NCBI GenBank assembly: GCA_036939355.1
Contig: JALLAP010000098.1
Coordinates: 1-20,130, forward strand
Direction of reading: 5' to 3'
From: Thalassiosira profunda
Taxonomy: Eukaryota; Bacillariophyta; Thalassiosirophyceae; Thalassiosirales; Thalassiosiraceae
DNA length: 20,130 nt
Shown piece after piece: positions 1 to 8,638 of the stretch; position 1 is the first letter of the stretch, and the number at the start of each line of letters is the position of its first letter. A program made the position numbers and the translations under genes. The notes beneath the pieces were generated by a model, which did not search any database, was not told the DNA's origin, and was given only the letters and a program-made list of their open reading frames with translations.

Positions 1-1779
1 TGTACGAGGTGAACCGCGCCCGCGTCGTCCAGGCCATGCTCGACACCGATCCCACCATGCGAGGGCTCATTTTGTTGGAGGGGGGCAAGCAGACCACGCG
101 GTATGATACCGACCACGAGCCGGTGTTTCGGCAGGAGAGTAAGTGCCGGAGACTGCTCACAAGATGTGCACAATTTGCATAAGATCTCATCTCACACCTT
201 CTGCATTGCAAATGAACCACGCGCACAGGCTACTTTCACTACCTCTTCGGGGCGAGCCAGTACGCGGATTGCTACGGGGTATTGTCGCTGCCGGAGGGAG
301 AGGCGACGCTGTTTGTGCCCACGTGGGGGATCGACGTGGAGACCATGTGCGGCGCCAGCCCGGAATTCGACAAGGTGAAGGAGGAATTGGGCGTGGAGCG
401 TGTGCTCGGAGTAGGAGAGCTGGGATCGTTTGTGGAAAAAGAGATGCAACGATTGGGCAGTGTGGAATTCGTGGGTGCCGAGGGGATTGATGCACAGGGG
501 GTGGTGAATGGGGATAGCGAGGAAGAGAAGAAGAGCAACGGGGAGACTGCATCTGCAAAGTTGTTCTTGCTCAAGGGGCTCAACACGGATTCGGGGAATT
601 TCGCCACGCCCGCCTCCTTCAAGGGAATCGAGAAGTTCAATGACGTGAGGGACGAGGACACGCTGTTCAAAGTCATTGCGGACTGTCGTGTGACGAAATC
701 GCCCGCCGAAATCAACCTCCTGCGCTACACCAATTGGATCTCCTCCATGGCTCACGTCGAAGTGATGAGGGCATGCAAGCCGGGGATGATGGAGTACCAA
801 CTCGAATCGCTCTTCCAGCACCACACGTACACGCACGGAGGATGCCGGCACATGAGCTACACTTGCATCTGCGCCTGCGGGCCGAATGCCAAGATTTTGC
901 ATTACGGGCACGCGGGGAGGCCCAACTCCCGCCTCCTGAAATCGACTGACATTGCGTTGCTGGACATGGGTGCTGAATATCACTGCTACGCCTCGGATAT
1001 CACGTGCAGCTTCCCAGTGGGTGGTACCTTTACAGACGATCAGAAGGCCGTCTACGAGTCCGTGCTGGCCGCCCAAGTGAGCGTCCTGAGGGAACTGAAG
1101 CCGGGCGTGTCGTGGGTGGAGATGCACAGGGAGGCGGAACGGGAGATTCTGAAGGGGCTCATTGGATGCGGAGTGCTCACAACGGGTGGAGCGGATGTTG
1201 CAACTGCGATCGAGGACATGTTGGATGCAGATCTCGGAGCCATCTTCATGCCTCACGGGATGGGCCATCTCATCGGGATTGACACGCATGACGTTGGTGG
1301 ATACGCGTTTGGGACTCCGGAACGATCGGATAGGCCGGGATTGCGCAAGCTGCGCACCGCCCGCGTCATCGAGGAGGGCATGGTTCTGACCGTCGAGCCT
1401 GGGTGCTATTTCATCGATCCTCTGCTAGACATGGCGCTGGAAAATGAGAAACAAAAGAAGTATTTCAATGTCGCGAGGTTGCAAGACTTTCGTGGGTTTG
1501 GTGGTGTGCGTCTCGAGGACGACGTTCGAGTGGCTGCAGATGGGTGCGAGAACCTGACCCTCTGTCCTCGTGCAGTGGAGGAGGTATTGGGCGTCATGAA
1601 AGGAGCGAATTGGCCACGTGAGTGTATCCTTTTTATTGTCACGTGCCACTTTCCATCTGCCCATCTCCTAACCCTCTTTATCTTCTGTCAAACTAGCCGA
1701 GAAGGATGTGCTGCCAGAGCTGAAACGGGCGTGGGCCGTGTGCAAAGCTGGGAAGATGGAAATGCTGGACATCAACTAA
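1..1779 (+). CDS. PEPD: Xaa-Pro dipeptidase (prolidase), 5' partial, three exons
   Basis: Cytosolic M24B metallopeptidase that splits dipeptides ending in proline or hydroxyproline. Exons are 1-138, 229-1617 and 1697-1779 (TAA at 1777). Intron 1 (139-228, GTAAGT...CAG) joins FRQES to YFHYLFG, which matches the animal prolidase N-terminal domain. Intron 2 (1618-1696, GTGAGT...TAG) leads into a short last exon ending MLDIN. The pita-bread catalytic domain keeps the metal ligands: two Asp in LDMGAEYHCYASDITCSF, His in FMPHGMGHLIGIDTHDVGG, Glu in LTVEPGCYF and Glu in GVRLEDDV. About 535 residues are visible and an estimated 25-30 N-terminal residues lie outside the window. It is longer than human PEPD because of an acidic, Lys-rich insert around nt 480-560. 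The gene converges on the minus-strand F-box gene with only 63 nt between stop codons. Family identity is certain; exon 3 is inferred from splice signals and frame. Confidence 0.95.
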
Positions 1780-1842
1780 ATATTAGCATGTATGACTTGA
1801 CTACATACTGTTTAGCTTTCTTCGTCACCCTGGAAGCTCCCG

Positions 1843-3882
1843 CTAATACCCATCATTCCAGAAATCCGCGTCCATTATTTCTTCGTCCTCGCTTTCGACA
1901 GATGACTCCGTGTGGTAACCGTCTGAATAACTATCTTCCTCGTTGCAATCATAATCTGATTCGTCAGACTCCGATTTGTCGCTTGCATTGTTGCATGTAT
2001 CGCCTTGCGGTTTTATCATTTTGCCTTCACGAAGAAGAATCATGTCGTCGTCGCTGTTGTCACGGATTTCTCCCACGGACCTTGGCACGTAGTGTTTCGC
2101 AAATGGTTGGTAGTAATAGCTCTCTTCGATCCCTCTCTCTTCGTCAACTGTGAACCCCGGAGATGGAATCCAAGTGTCACCATAGACCACAGAAGGTGCG
2201 ATCTCTCTCTTCTCCGCAGCGGCCCTGATCTGCCCTGGAACTATCGTGTAGAGCAGCTCAGTCTTTAGCCATTCAGTAATCCACAAACGCTTTCCATCAT
2301 CATCATAGTCGAGGTTTTGCTCCTGGTAACCCATGCTTTCAAGCACGTCATGTTGAATTGTCGTTAGCAGGTGGCGCCCTTGAAGACGATGAGGCTCCTC
2401 GCCATAACTCTTTACATGATTCACCACAATCGGTGGCGGAGGGACCCGAAACATATCCACCGTGCCTCCGGGAGAGTTGTATGATAGACTGTCGCTAACA
2501 GCGATCGAAGACGCGCTTTGTGAGGACGCAAATGAAGCTTCATAAGCCTCGACCACAAGAATGCCCATTGCGTGAAGCAGTTCCGCTTCTGCCAATATGA
2601 AAGCCTCATGTGTCATCTTCGTGATTCCAGCCTTGAAAGCAAGTCTCCTGATAATTTTCCGTCCGGCATCCGCGGGCAGGGCATCGTGGCAATCACCGAC
2701 TGGCCACCGCCAAATTCTGCCGCTCATTTGTGGGAGGGAGCAAGAGCAATGGAGAGCAGACTCCATTCCATGATCATTGGCGCTGAGATCACAATGGAAA
2801 GGGCGGGGTTGCAGCGGCTGTCCCAGCGGTTGGAACCTCGAGTCTCGGCGACAGCTGAACGCAACATCTTTCTTGCGAACTTCATAGCGGTCGCCATTCC
2901 TTGCCACAAAAAGAGCCAAGTCGAGCTTCTTGAGCATATGTCCTTGCAGCACTTCAGCGAGGTAACCAACTGTATCTCCACGAAGCCTAAAGCTCAACTC
3001 TGTACATGCATCGCCCTCTGACCTGACATCACCAGAAGGCATCATTCTTGCGAGAATACCCGCAGCCGACGTACGAAAGTCGTCCACCCCGAGCACATTT
3101 ATGAGTTCATTTCCTCCCTCTTCATTCCATTGATATTCGCCCACCTTCTTTTGGAATTGCAAGTGAAAAGCCTTCTCCCTGGTGCTCATTGCAACAGTCT
3201 GATATCCGCCTCTCAAGCATTTCGACAAGACTCCCATTTTGCGGTGCAATGTATCAGGAGAATACATGCTTGTCGCGAGAAACCTCTTCTCAGTGGCGAA
3301 AATGCGGTCTGCGTTACCCGCAGAATAAGCTTGGCGAAAAATGTGTTGCTCTTGGGTGAGGCTGCGGAGGTTGGGATTCCGGTTGATGCTATGCCATCTG
3401 AGTTGGTTGTCAGTGGAGTGGTCCCGGAGAAAGTCTAGCAGGCAATACGTCGTCTCCCTTTCCTGCTTGAAAACAGGGTGCCGATCCCAAAACCCTTCCC
3501 CCACCAACATCTGACGTAGGCGCTTGCAGACCACCTCCAGCGCACACACTTCACTTGGTTGTTGGCACATGTAATGGAGGATGGCCTCCAAAACGGTGTC
3601 AGGCATCCCCATCAGAGACGGACTCGAGGGAGAAACAGCATCTTCGGCAAGGTTCATGCGGCCAACAGCTTGCTCCCTGTCCGCCTCGTCTTCCTCCTCG
3701 TTGAAGATAGACGCCCTCTCCATCACCCCTCTCCAATAGACGTCCTCTCCATCACCAGCTTCCTCGGCCTCCTCCAAACGAACACGTTTGGCGTCACGCT
3801 CATCGCATTTTTCGTCCAGCAGCATCGAAACGTACTCGCCATTGGTATCATCTACCATCGTCGAGTCCTCACCAATGTGCAT
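1843..3882 (-). CDS. F-box protein with histone-fold-like segments and acidic tail
   Basis: Intronless frame of 679 residues from the first in-frame ATG. Residues about 90-135 read as an F-box (MPDTVLEAILHYM, VVCKRLRQML, GFWDRH), the Skp1-binding motif of SCF ubiquitin ligases. Residues about 264-346 resemble histone H3 from helix 1 to helix 3 (TELSFRLRGDTV, then ARNGDRYEVRKKDVAFS). Residues about 401-449 plus 499-518 resemble H4 (GRKIIRRLAFKAGITKMTHE, later GRHLLTTIQHDVLESMG) with a Ser-rich insert between helices 2 and 3. The last ~65 residues are strongly acidic. A Lys/Arg patch (KRVRLEE) lies near the N-terminus. The F-box assignment is good; the histone folds are my own pattern match. 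The reading frame is open upstream of the ATG (PEGEEEWYD) until a TGA beside a run of five C at 3917-3921. A one-base indel there would extend the protein to an ATG at 4034. Function unknown; nuclear substrate adaptor is an inference. Confidence 0.8.
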   Translation of the reverse strand: MHIGEDSTMVDDTNGEYVSMLLDEKCDERDAKRVRLEEAEEAGDGEDVYWRGVMERASIFNEEEDEADREQAVGRMNLAEDAVSPSSPSLMGMPDTVLEAILHYMCQQPSEVCALEVVCKRLRQMLVGEGFWDRHPVFKQERETTYCLLDFLRDHSTDNQLRWHSINRNPNLRSLTQEQHIFRQAYSAGNADRIFATEKRFLATSMYSPDTLHRKMGVLSKCLRGGYQTVAMSTREKAFHLQFQKKVGEYQWNEEGGNELINVLGVDDFRTSAAGILARMMPSGDVRSEGDACTELSFRLRGDTVGYLAEVLQGHMLKKLDLALFVARNGDRYEVRKKDVAFSCRRDSRFQPLGQPLQPRPFHCDLSANDHGMESALHCSCSLPQMSGRIWRWPVGDCHDALPADAGRKIIRRLAFKAGITKMTHEAFILAEAELLHAMGILVVEAYEASFASSQSASSIAVSDSLSYNSPGGTVDMFRVPPPPIVVNHVKSYGEEPHRLQGRHLLTTIQHDVLESMGYQEQNLDYDDDGKRLWITEWLKTELLYTIVPGQIRAAAEKREIAPSVVYGDTWIPSPGFTVDEERGIEESYYYQPFAKHYVPRSVGEIRDNSDDDMILLREGKMIKPQGDTCNNASDKSESDESDYDCNEEDSYSDGYHTESSVESEDEEIMDADFWNDGY

Positions 3883-4034
3883 ATCGTACCATTCTTCCTC
3901 GCCTTCGGGATGGGCTCCCCCTCATCGCCATAATAAAACACGCCCTCGTCACCGCTTTCCGGCTCGCGGCGCGCGCCGCCCTGCGGTTCCTGCCCCTCTG
4001 CTCGATCCTCCCGCTCGCCGCCCTCGATTTCCAT
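3883..4034 (-). other. Probable 5' coding extension of the F-box gene, out of frame
   Basis: On the minus strand an open frame starts with ATG at 4034 (MEIEGGERED) and runs through GVFYYGDEGE into the G-run complementary to 3917-3921. Past that run the frame that continues sensibly (PEGEEEWYD, then the annotated Met) is offset by one base. A sixth G would join both parts into one acidic N-terminus. This could be a homopolymer sequencing error, a real frameshift, or 5' UTR if translation starts at 3882. A further in-frame ATG lies at 4106. Confidence 0.45.
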
Positions 4035-4285
4035 GGCTCGAGGATTCTCCTGCCCCTGCCCCTGTCCTGGCACAAGCCCCGGGAGCTCCCCACCCGGCGG
4101 GTGCACCTCTCCGTGGTCCAGTGATGAGTTGTGTTCGCGGAGCCTCGGCCTAAAGTACTAATTCCTACGTTAAAATTGAATTCCTACCCGTAGAAATCCC
4201 GCCCGCTGGCAAAGATTTTTCCTCGCCTCCGCCCACCAAACCCAAACCCCTTGCGCTGCCTCACCCTTCTCCCCGCTTCCCGATC
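4035..4285. promoter_or_regulatory. Divergent promoter region between F-box gene and CSN7
   Basis: About 250 nt separate the putative minus-strand ATG at 4034 from the CSN7 ATG at 4286, so the two genes must share or abut promoters. The AT-richer core at 4151-4200 holds two copies of TTCCTAC (4162-4168 and 4181-4187). The 12-mer TTGAATTCCTAC (4176-4187) recurs, reverse complemented, in the divergent promoter at 11655-11666. No TATA box is obvious. Confidence 0.5.
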
Positions 4286-5347
4286 ATGACCGCCGCCAAC
4301 GCAAACCTGCTCGACGAGCTCCGCTCCCCGTCCCTGAGCCCGTCGCTCCTCCCGCCGCTGCTGCACAAGCTATTCTCCCATCCCAAAATCCACAATGGAT
4401 TCGTCGACATTTTGAGCTACCCCTCCGTCCGCGCGGCGCTTGCAAACATGGACGACGGAAAGCGATCCGCCCTCGTCAAGACGGTGGAGCTCTTTGCCTT
4501 TGGCACCGTGAGCCAATATTTTTCCCTGCGGGAGAAGGAGGAGGTGTGGGCGCTGAATGACGCGCAGCTGGAAAAGTTGCGGATGCTCAGCGTCGTCAGC
4601 ATTGCGCGGGAGCAAATCGAGAATGGCCCCCGAAAGGACGCCGACGTGGAGATGGCGGACGATGCCCCCCGACGACGATCCAAGGGCAAAAAAGGCAAGC
4701 GCAAACCGGACGGAGGGGTGTTGGCCGTGCCCTACGCCCGTCTGGCGGCCGAGCTCCGCATCCCCGCCACCGGGGAGGCGTACGACGCCCAAACCCACGT
4801 CCGGCAACTGGAGGACCTGCTCATCCAGTGCATTTACTCCAACGTCGTCGCGGCCAAGCTGGACCAGGCGTCGCAGTCGCTCCAGATCGAGCCGCAGGTT
4901 TCCGTGGCACGCGAGGCGGCCGGAAGTGGGGGGAGCGGCGCGAAGAAGGGGAAGGACGCGGGGGGAGTGCACGGCTCCCTCCTCTCCCGGGACCTCGACA
5001 CGTCGACGCCCGAGGCGACGAAGGGGGAGGTGACGCGGATGATTTCTACGATCCAAACCTTCCTGAAGGGCTCCGCGGCCCTCCTGTCCACGCTGGAGGC
5101 CGCATCGGCCGTCACGGCGGCCGATCGGACGACGGACGAACAGCGCTGGCGGACGGTGCAGAAGGCCGTCGACGAGGCCCCGTCCAAGTTTCGCGAGGGG
5201 GGTCCCGGCGGGGGAGGCGGGGTTTTGGGGCAGATGCTCGGGGGAGGGGATCCCATGGAGGGGGTCGACCTCGCGGCGGGACGGCGGCAGGGGAAGCGGA
5301 GCCGGGGCGGGCATTCCATGATGGAGGGGTTGGTGCGATTCCGCTAG
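4286..5347 (+). CDS. CSN7: COP9 signalosome subunit 7 (PCI domain)
   Basis: Predicted subunit of the COP9 signalosome, the complex that removes NEDD8 from cullins and so resets SCF-type ubiquitin ligases. The 353-residue intronless frame has the CSN7 landmarks in order: FVDILSYPSVRAAL, LVKTVELFAFGTVSQY, a Leu-rich LEKLRMLSVVSIA helix, VPYARLAAELRI, then the PCI winged-helix stretch THVRQLEDLLIQCIYSNVVA and KLDQASQSLQIE. After that come RDL and a helical C-terminal part, as in the animal protein. Two inserts stand out: residues about 110-147, carrying the basic string KGKKGKRK (possible nuclear signal) inside the PCI core, and a Gly/Lys-rich loop near 210-230. The C-terminus is Gly- and Arg-rich. 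It is longer than typical CSN7 because of these inserts. The ATG at 4286 is the first in frame. eIF3 or proteasome-lid PCI subunits are less likely because the VRQLEDL...Y...V...LDQ pattern is CSN7-like. Confidence 0.92.
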   Translation: MTAANANLLDELRSPSLSPSLLPPLLHKLFSHPKIHNGFVDILSYPSVRAALANMDDGKRSALVKTVELFAFGTVSQYFSLREKEEVWALNDAQLEKLRMLSVVSIAREQIENGPRKDADVEMADDAPRRRSKGKKGKRKPDGGVLAVPYARLAAELRIPATGEAYDAQTHVRQLEDLLIQCIYSNVVAAKLDQASQSLQIEPQVSVAREAAGSGGSGAKKGKDAGGVHGSLLSRDLDTSTPEATKGEVTRMISTIQTFLKGSAALLSTLEAASAVTAADRTTDEQRWRTVQKAVDEAPSKFREGGPGGGGGVLGQMLGGGDPMEGVDLAAGRRQGKRSRGGHSMMEGLVRFR

Positions 5348-5961
5348 GGGAGAGGCTGGGAGACGAAGACGGGAGCAGATCGTCCTGGATGCAATCTCCT
5401 AGAGCAGAGGACGGTCCAAGATGAGAGCCACGTCGTATCGAGATCTTGGTCTGTTGCTGTATCTCCTAGAAAGGAATGTCCACGAGAGCGGGTAAAGCAA
5501 ATGGATTGCAGTAACATTTGGTTTGGGCATGCAGGAGAAATGCTCTCTCACACGCGAACTCACGCACCACACACTTCGCCCGTCTTTCACAACGATACGA
5601 GAACCGAGCATTAGCGCGCTGTCCGTGTTAGCACTCTCCCCCTCCGGTAGACGTAGGCCTTCGTACTACGTAAAATAGCTAACTCCGGCGACTCTCGCTC
5701 CCCAGCAAAGGCAATGCAAAGGTGCGTGCGTGGTGGGTGCCTCTCCCCCCGCCCGCCCCATCCCAAGCAGCGGCGCCTCAGCACGAGGGTGGCATTCCAG
5801 CTGCTCTAGCAACGCCCGCCGCGGCCGTCTCCTGTGACTCTCCCATCGGTCCTCTCTCGCCCGCTACTTTTGCAGGGATCAATACTCCTCTCCTTCCGGT
5901 ATCCTCGTACTGCCCTTGCAACGCTGCATGCACCTTGCACCTATTGCAACAGCAATATAAT
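5348..5961. other. Intergenic / leader region before the SCCPDH-like gene
   Basis: No supported coding sequence. It should hold the CSN7 3' UTR and the promoter and 5' leader of the next gene. CTACGTAAAA at 5666-5675 echoes the CTACGTTAAAA at 4165-4175. A possible untranslated leader intron runs from GTGCGT near 5722 to a TTTTGCAG near 5878 or an ACAG near 5953. The GTG-initiated frame from 5722 is open but low in complexity and resembles no family before residue 81. A short upstream ATG lies at 5714. Confidence 0.5.
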
Positions 5962-7335
5962 ATGCGCCCCTCCAAAACAGCGGCCTACGCCGCGGCGGCG
6001 CCCACGACCGGCCGCCCGCACGCCATAACCGTCTTTGGGTGCACGGGTAACGCCGGCCGGGCGGTGGCCTACCACGCCGCGAAGAGCGCCGCGACCAAGC
6101 GCCCCGCCGCCCGCCTCGCCCTGGCGGGGAGGAACCAGGCGAAGATCGAGGGTGTGCTAGAGGGGATTCGCGCGGAGTTGCACTCCGAGGGCATAGCGGC
6201 CGATGATATGCAGATGGAGATCGTGATTGCCGATTTATCGGATGAGCAATCGATGCTGGAATTGGCGCAATCTACGAATGTGCTCGTCGCGTGCGCCGGA
6301 CCCTACGGACGCTTCGGGGAGCCGGTCGTCAAGGCCTGCGTGGAAGCGGGGACGCATTATTTGGACATAACGGGGGAGTGGGAGTGGGTCGAACGAATGA
6401 TCGCCGAGTACGGCGATAAGGCGGAAAAATCAGGCGTGGCCCTCTGCCCGTTTGCGGGATACGACTGCGTCCCCTCGGAGCTGGCGATGGAACTCGTGGG
6501 GAGCGCCCTCGCAATGGACGGCGGTGCCAAGCTGGGGGATTTGCAGATGAACTTTGGCTCGAAGGGCGGGGGCTTTCCGCGGGGGACGCTCTTCACAATT
6601 CTCGATATGGCTGATGGCAGCAAGCCGGAGAGGAAAGCGGGGACGCCCCGATTTTATCCCAAAGAGTATCGGAGCACGTTCAAGGCCACGATGGCACCGT
6701 CGCGGTGGTTGCTTCCCAAATACCAACTGGGGCAGTTCACGGCGCAGAATTTCATGTCAGTGGTGAACACTCCCGTCCTCTGCCGGGCAGCGCCCATCCT
6801 CGGAATTCCGAGCAATGTCTCTATCTCAGACCGATCCACCGTCACCGGCAGGCCGTCGCTGCTCAACGGGTACGGATTGCTGCCGACCCAGGCATTTATT
6901 GCCGTGCTCATCTCTGGAGCAATCGCCTTTGCCCTGCCGCCGATTCGTGGGTACATTCGCAGCAAACTGCAGAACGGCTACAACTACCACGGAGATCCCG
7001 CAGGGAGGACGTTCGTGCACGCGAGGGGCGTGAGCACGGACAAGAAGTCGTCGGCGTCGACGCAGATGAAGTTTCCAGGCGACCCGGGTATTTATGCGAC
7101 CGGGGTATTTGCGGCGAGTGTGGCGAATGCCCTGAACGAAGCCACTGCGGCAGGATCAAAGTTTGCCATGCCCCTGGCCGGATTCAACTCGCCCGTGGCG
7201 GCGCTGCACAAATGCCGGCCGGGACTGCTGGTGGAACATTTGAGAGAGTTGGGGGCGGAAATCAACGTGGAGGTCGTACCGGAAGGAAGCACGACGAAGA
7301 AGGTGGATGCTGCCCAATTGCGGTCAAAGCTGTGA
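5962..7335 (+). CDS. SCCPDH: Saccharopine dehydrogenase-like oxidoreductase, peroxisomal
   Basis: A 457-residue SCCPDH-family protein, the NAD(P)-binding relatives of saccharopine dehydrogenase whose substrate is unsettled. The Rossmann fingerprint G-x-x-G-x-x-G sits at residues 26-32 (FGCTGNAGRAV), followed by LALAGRNQAKIE. Further family motifs are ACAGPYGRFGEPVVKACVEAG, HYLDITGEWEWVERM and FAGYDCVPSELAMELV. A hydrophobic segment at about 304-325, before PPIRGY, corresponds to the membrane-associating stretch of animal SCCPDH. The C-terminal domain includes FPGDPGIYATG and GFNSPVAAL. The last three residues are SKL, the canonical PTS1 signal, so import into peroxisomes is likely. I chose the ATG at 5962 because similarity begins directly after it; the open frame extends to a GTG at 5722. 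It is a little longer than human SCCPDH (429 residues). The lysine-pathway enzyme itself is less likely given the C-terminal architecture. Confidence 0.92.
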   Translation: MRPSKTAAYAAAAPTTGRPHAITVFGCTGNAGRAVAYHAAKSAATKRPAARLALAGRNQAKIEGVLEGIRAELHSEGIAADDMQMEIVIADLSDEQSMLELAQSTNVLVACAGPYGRFGEPVVKACVEAGTHYLDITGEWEWVERMIAEYGDKAEKSGVALCPFAGYDCVPSELAMELVGSALAMDGGAKLGDLQMNFGSKGGGFPRGTLFTILDMADGSKPERKAGTPRFYPKEYRSTFKATMAPSRWLLPKYQLGQFTAQNFMSVVNTPVLCRAAPILGIPSNVSISDRSTVTGRPSLLNGYGLLPTQAFIAVLISGAIAFALPPIRGYIRSKLQNGYNYHGDPAGRTFVHARGVSTDKKSSASTQMKFPGDPGIYATGVFAASVANALNEATAAGSKFAMPLAGFNSPVAALHKCRPGLLVEHLRELGAEINVEVVPEGSTTKKVDAAQLRSKL

Positions 7336-7583
7336 TCAGAGAGGTGTTGCATCGTCGATTTGGAGTTAAATGAGAGTGAATGCTCTCCGCCCAACATCCG
7401 AACTCACTCTGGGGGTTTATCTATCTAGATCTCTCTATCTTATGTTCAATTCTGTGCATTCTATCTATCGTTCGCTGTCGGCGACAGCGTGAAATTCATC
7501 TCAGACAAAGAACGCAGCGCTCGTAGCCGCGTGTCTTCCCGTGGGGCGACATTGCTTGAAAATCATGCCAGTCCCTCCTCTCC
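7336..7583. other. Convergent 3' region with pyrimidine-rich tract
   Basis: Gap between the plus-strand SCCPDH-like stop and the minus-strand stop at 7584. It holds a low-complexity tract of TATC and CTCT units at about 7427-7475 and nothing else I can support. Confidence 0.5.
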
Positions 7584-8071
7584 TCACGCCCAATTCTTCG
7601 ACATGAGACGCAGCATCTGGTCGGCCGAGATTGCGCAGGTGCTCTTCTCGTCGAAGCCGTGGGGGCATTCGCCCAGCTCGCTGACGATCTCGTCGATTTC
7701 GGAGCGGGCGATGCGGTCATTCATGCCGATGTTCTGCAGGACATGCTCGATGCCGTCGGCGGAGACGGCGAGCTGGCGGGTGGACGGCGAGTTGATGGTG
7801 GCGGCCTTGACGATGTCCTTCTGGAAGCGCCCGGGGAATTCTTGCGAGTAGCTGTGGGCCAGTCAAGGAAGAAGTGTGCACATGATGTGAGCAAAGACAA
7901 ATGCAGAACGGCGGAGCAAAATGGAACGACTACTCACTTCTCCTGGCGATACTGCTCAAAGATGTCGTTGAGCTTGTTGACAGAGCTGGCGCACGCGAAA
8001 GAGAGGTGCCTCCGGGCGACGGCGTTGGCCGGGGCGATGGCGGCCCGGCGAAGGGACGAGATGGCGATCAT
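7584..8071 (-). CDS. Small EF-hand-like protein, predicted mitochondrial, two exons
   Basis: Spliced on the minus strand from exon 1 (8071-7938) and exon 2 (7851-7584). The 86-nt intron (7937-7852) has GTGAGT and CACAG ends, and the product is 133 residues. The N-terminus (MIAISSLRRAAIAPANAVARR) is Arg/Ala-rich without acids, like a mitochondrial presequence. The rest is helical. Residues from about 74 on follow the spacing of a calmodulin lobe: AVSADGIEHVLQNIG, then IARSEIDEIVSELG, then AISADQMLRLMS. The Ca2+-loop acidic residues are not in the DxDxDG pattern, so calcium binding is doubtful. I do not recognise a named orthologue. No single unspliced frame covers it, but both exons join in frame and conserve helix periodicity across the junction. 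It is divergently paired with the AlkD-like gene. Confidence 0.72.
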
Positions 8072-8638
8072 GATGCTTGGGGGTCAAAACAGGACGACGG
8101 CGGCGCGACGATTTTATGCGCATGAATTTGAAGACTTGGTGCGGGCCGCTTTGCGCGTTGTTGGGGGTTTGGTTGTCGATTCCGTGGCGACGATGGCTTT
8201 GCTTTGTTCCTCTCGGTTGTTTTGCGCTGAAATCGGAGTCGACGAGCGAGAGGGCGGCGGCGTCATTTCTGTTCAGGCGAGTCGTGGGATGAAAACCTTC
8301 GCAGCCGCGGCAGCTGTATCGTTCAATACTTGCTCTTGCGCCATTCTTATTGCTGTCCGCACGTCCATACCAACAAAGCTCTTCCTTCAGTTTCTCAGGC
8401 TGGATCCCTGCTCAGCGCTCGTGACACAAGACATCACGCGAGCGTGAAAAGGCCTTCTCCTCCCGCCCACACCCATCATCACCTTCCTCGGCACAGTGGT
8501 GACACATTTGCGTCAGAAAAAATCGAGGGCCGACCGGTACGGTCAGGTTGATCTAGCCGGGCCGGGCCGATCGCGTCGGCATCTGGCAGGCCTCTTCTAG
8601 CTTGCGGTATCCTGTGCGGCTGCGGTATCTGCATATTG
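8072..8638. promoter_or_regulatory. Divergent upstream region between EF-like gene and AlkD-like gene
   Basis: About 570 nt between two divergent ATGs (8071 minus, 8639 plus). It should carry both promoters and leaders. I see an open but unsupported plus-strand frame to 8447 (antisense to the EF-like gene over most of its length) and a GC-rich stretch of inverted GGCC/CCGG motifs at 8558-8575. No TATA box, RNA gene or conserved protein is evident. Confidence 0.45.

Noticed and set aside
192..1289. Minus-strand open frame of 365 codons across the prolidase
   Set aside because: The plus strand is unmistakable prolidase with all metal ligands; the antisense reading is His/Arg/Pro-rich without domains.
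4370..5314. Minus-strand open frame of 314 codons across CSN7
   Set aside because: Antisense to a well-supported PCI-domain protein; composition is Leu/Arg/Pro noise.
5722..5961. 80-residue N-terminal extension of the SCCPDH-like protein from a GTG
   Set aside because: Non-ATG start, Pro/Ala-rich and without similarity; GTGCGT at that point looks more like a splice donor of a leader intron.
7659..8447. Plus-strand open frame of 262 codons
   Set aside because: It runs antisense over both exons and the intron of the EF-like gene; the minus-strand product has a coherent leader and helical lobe, the plus product does not.
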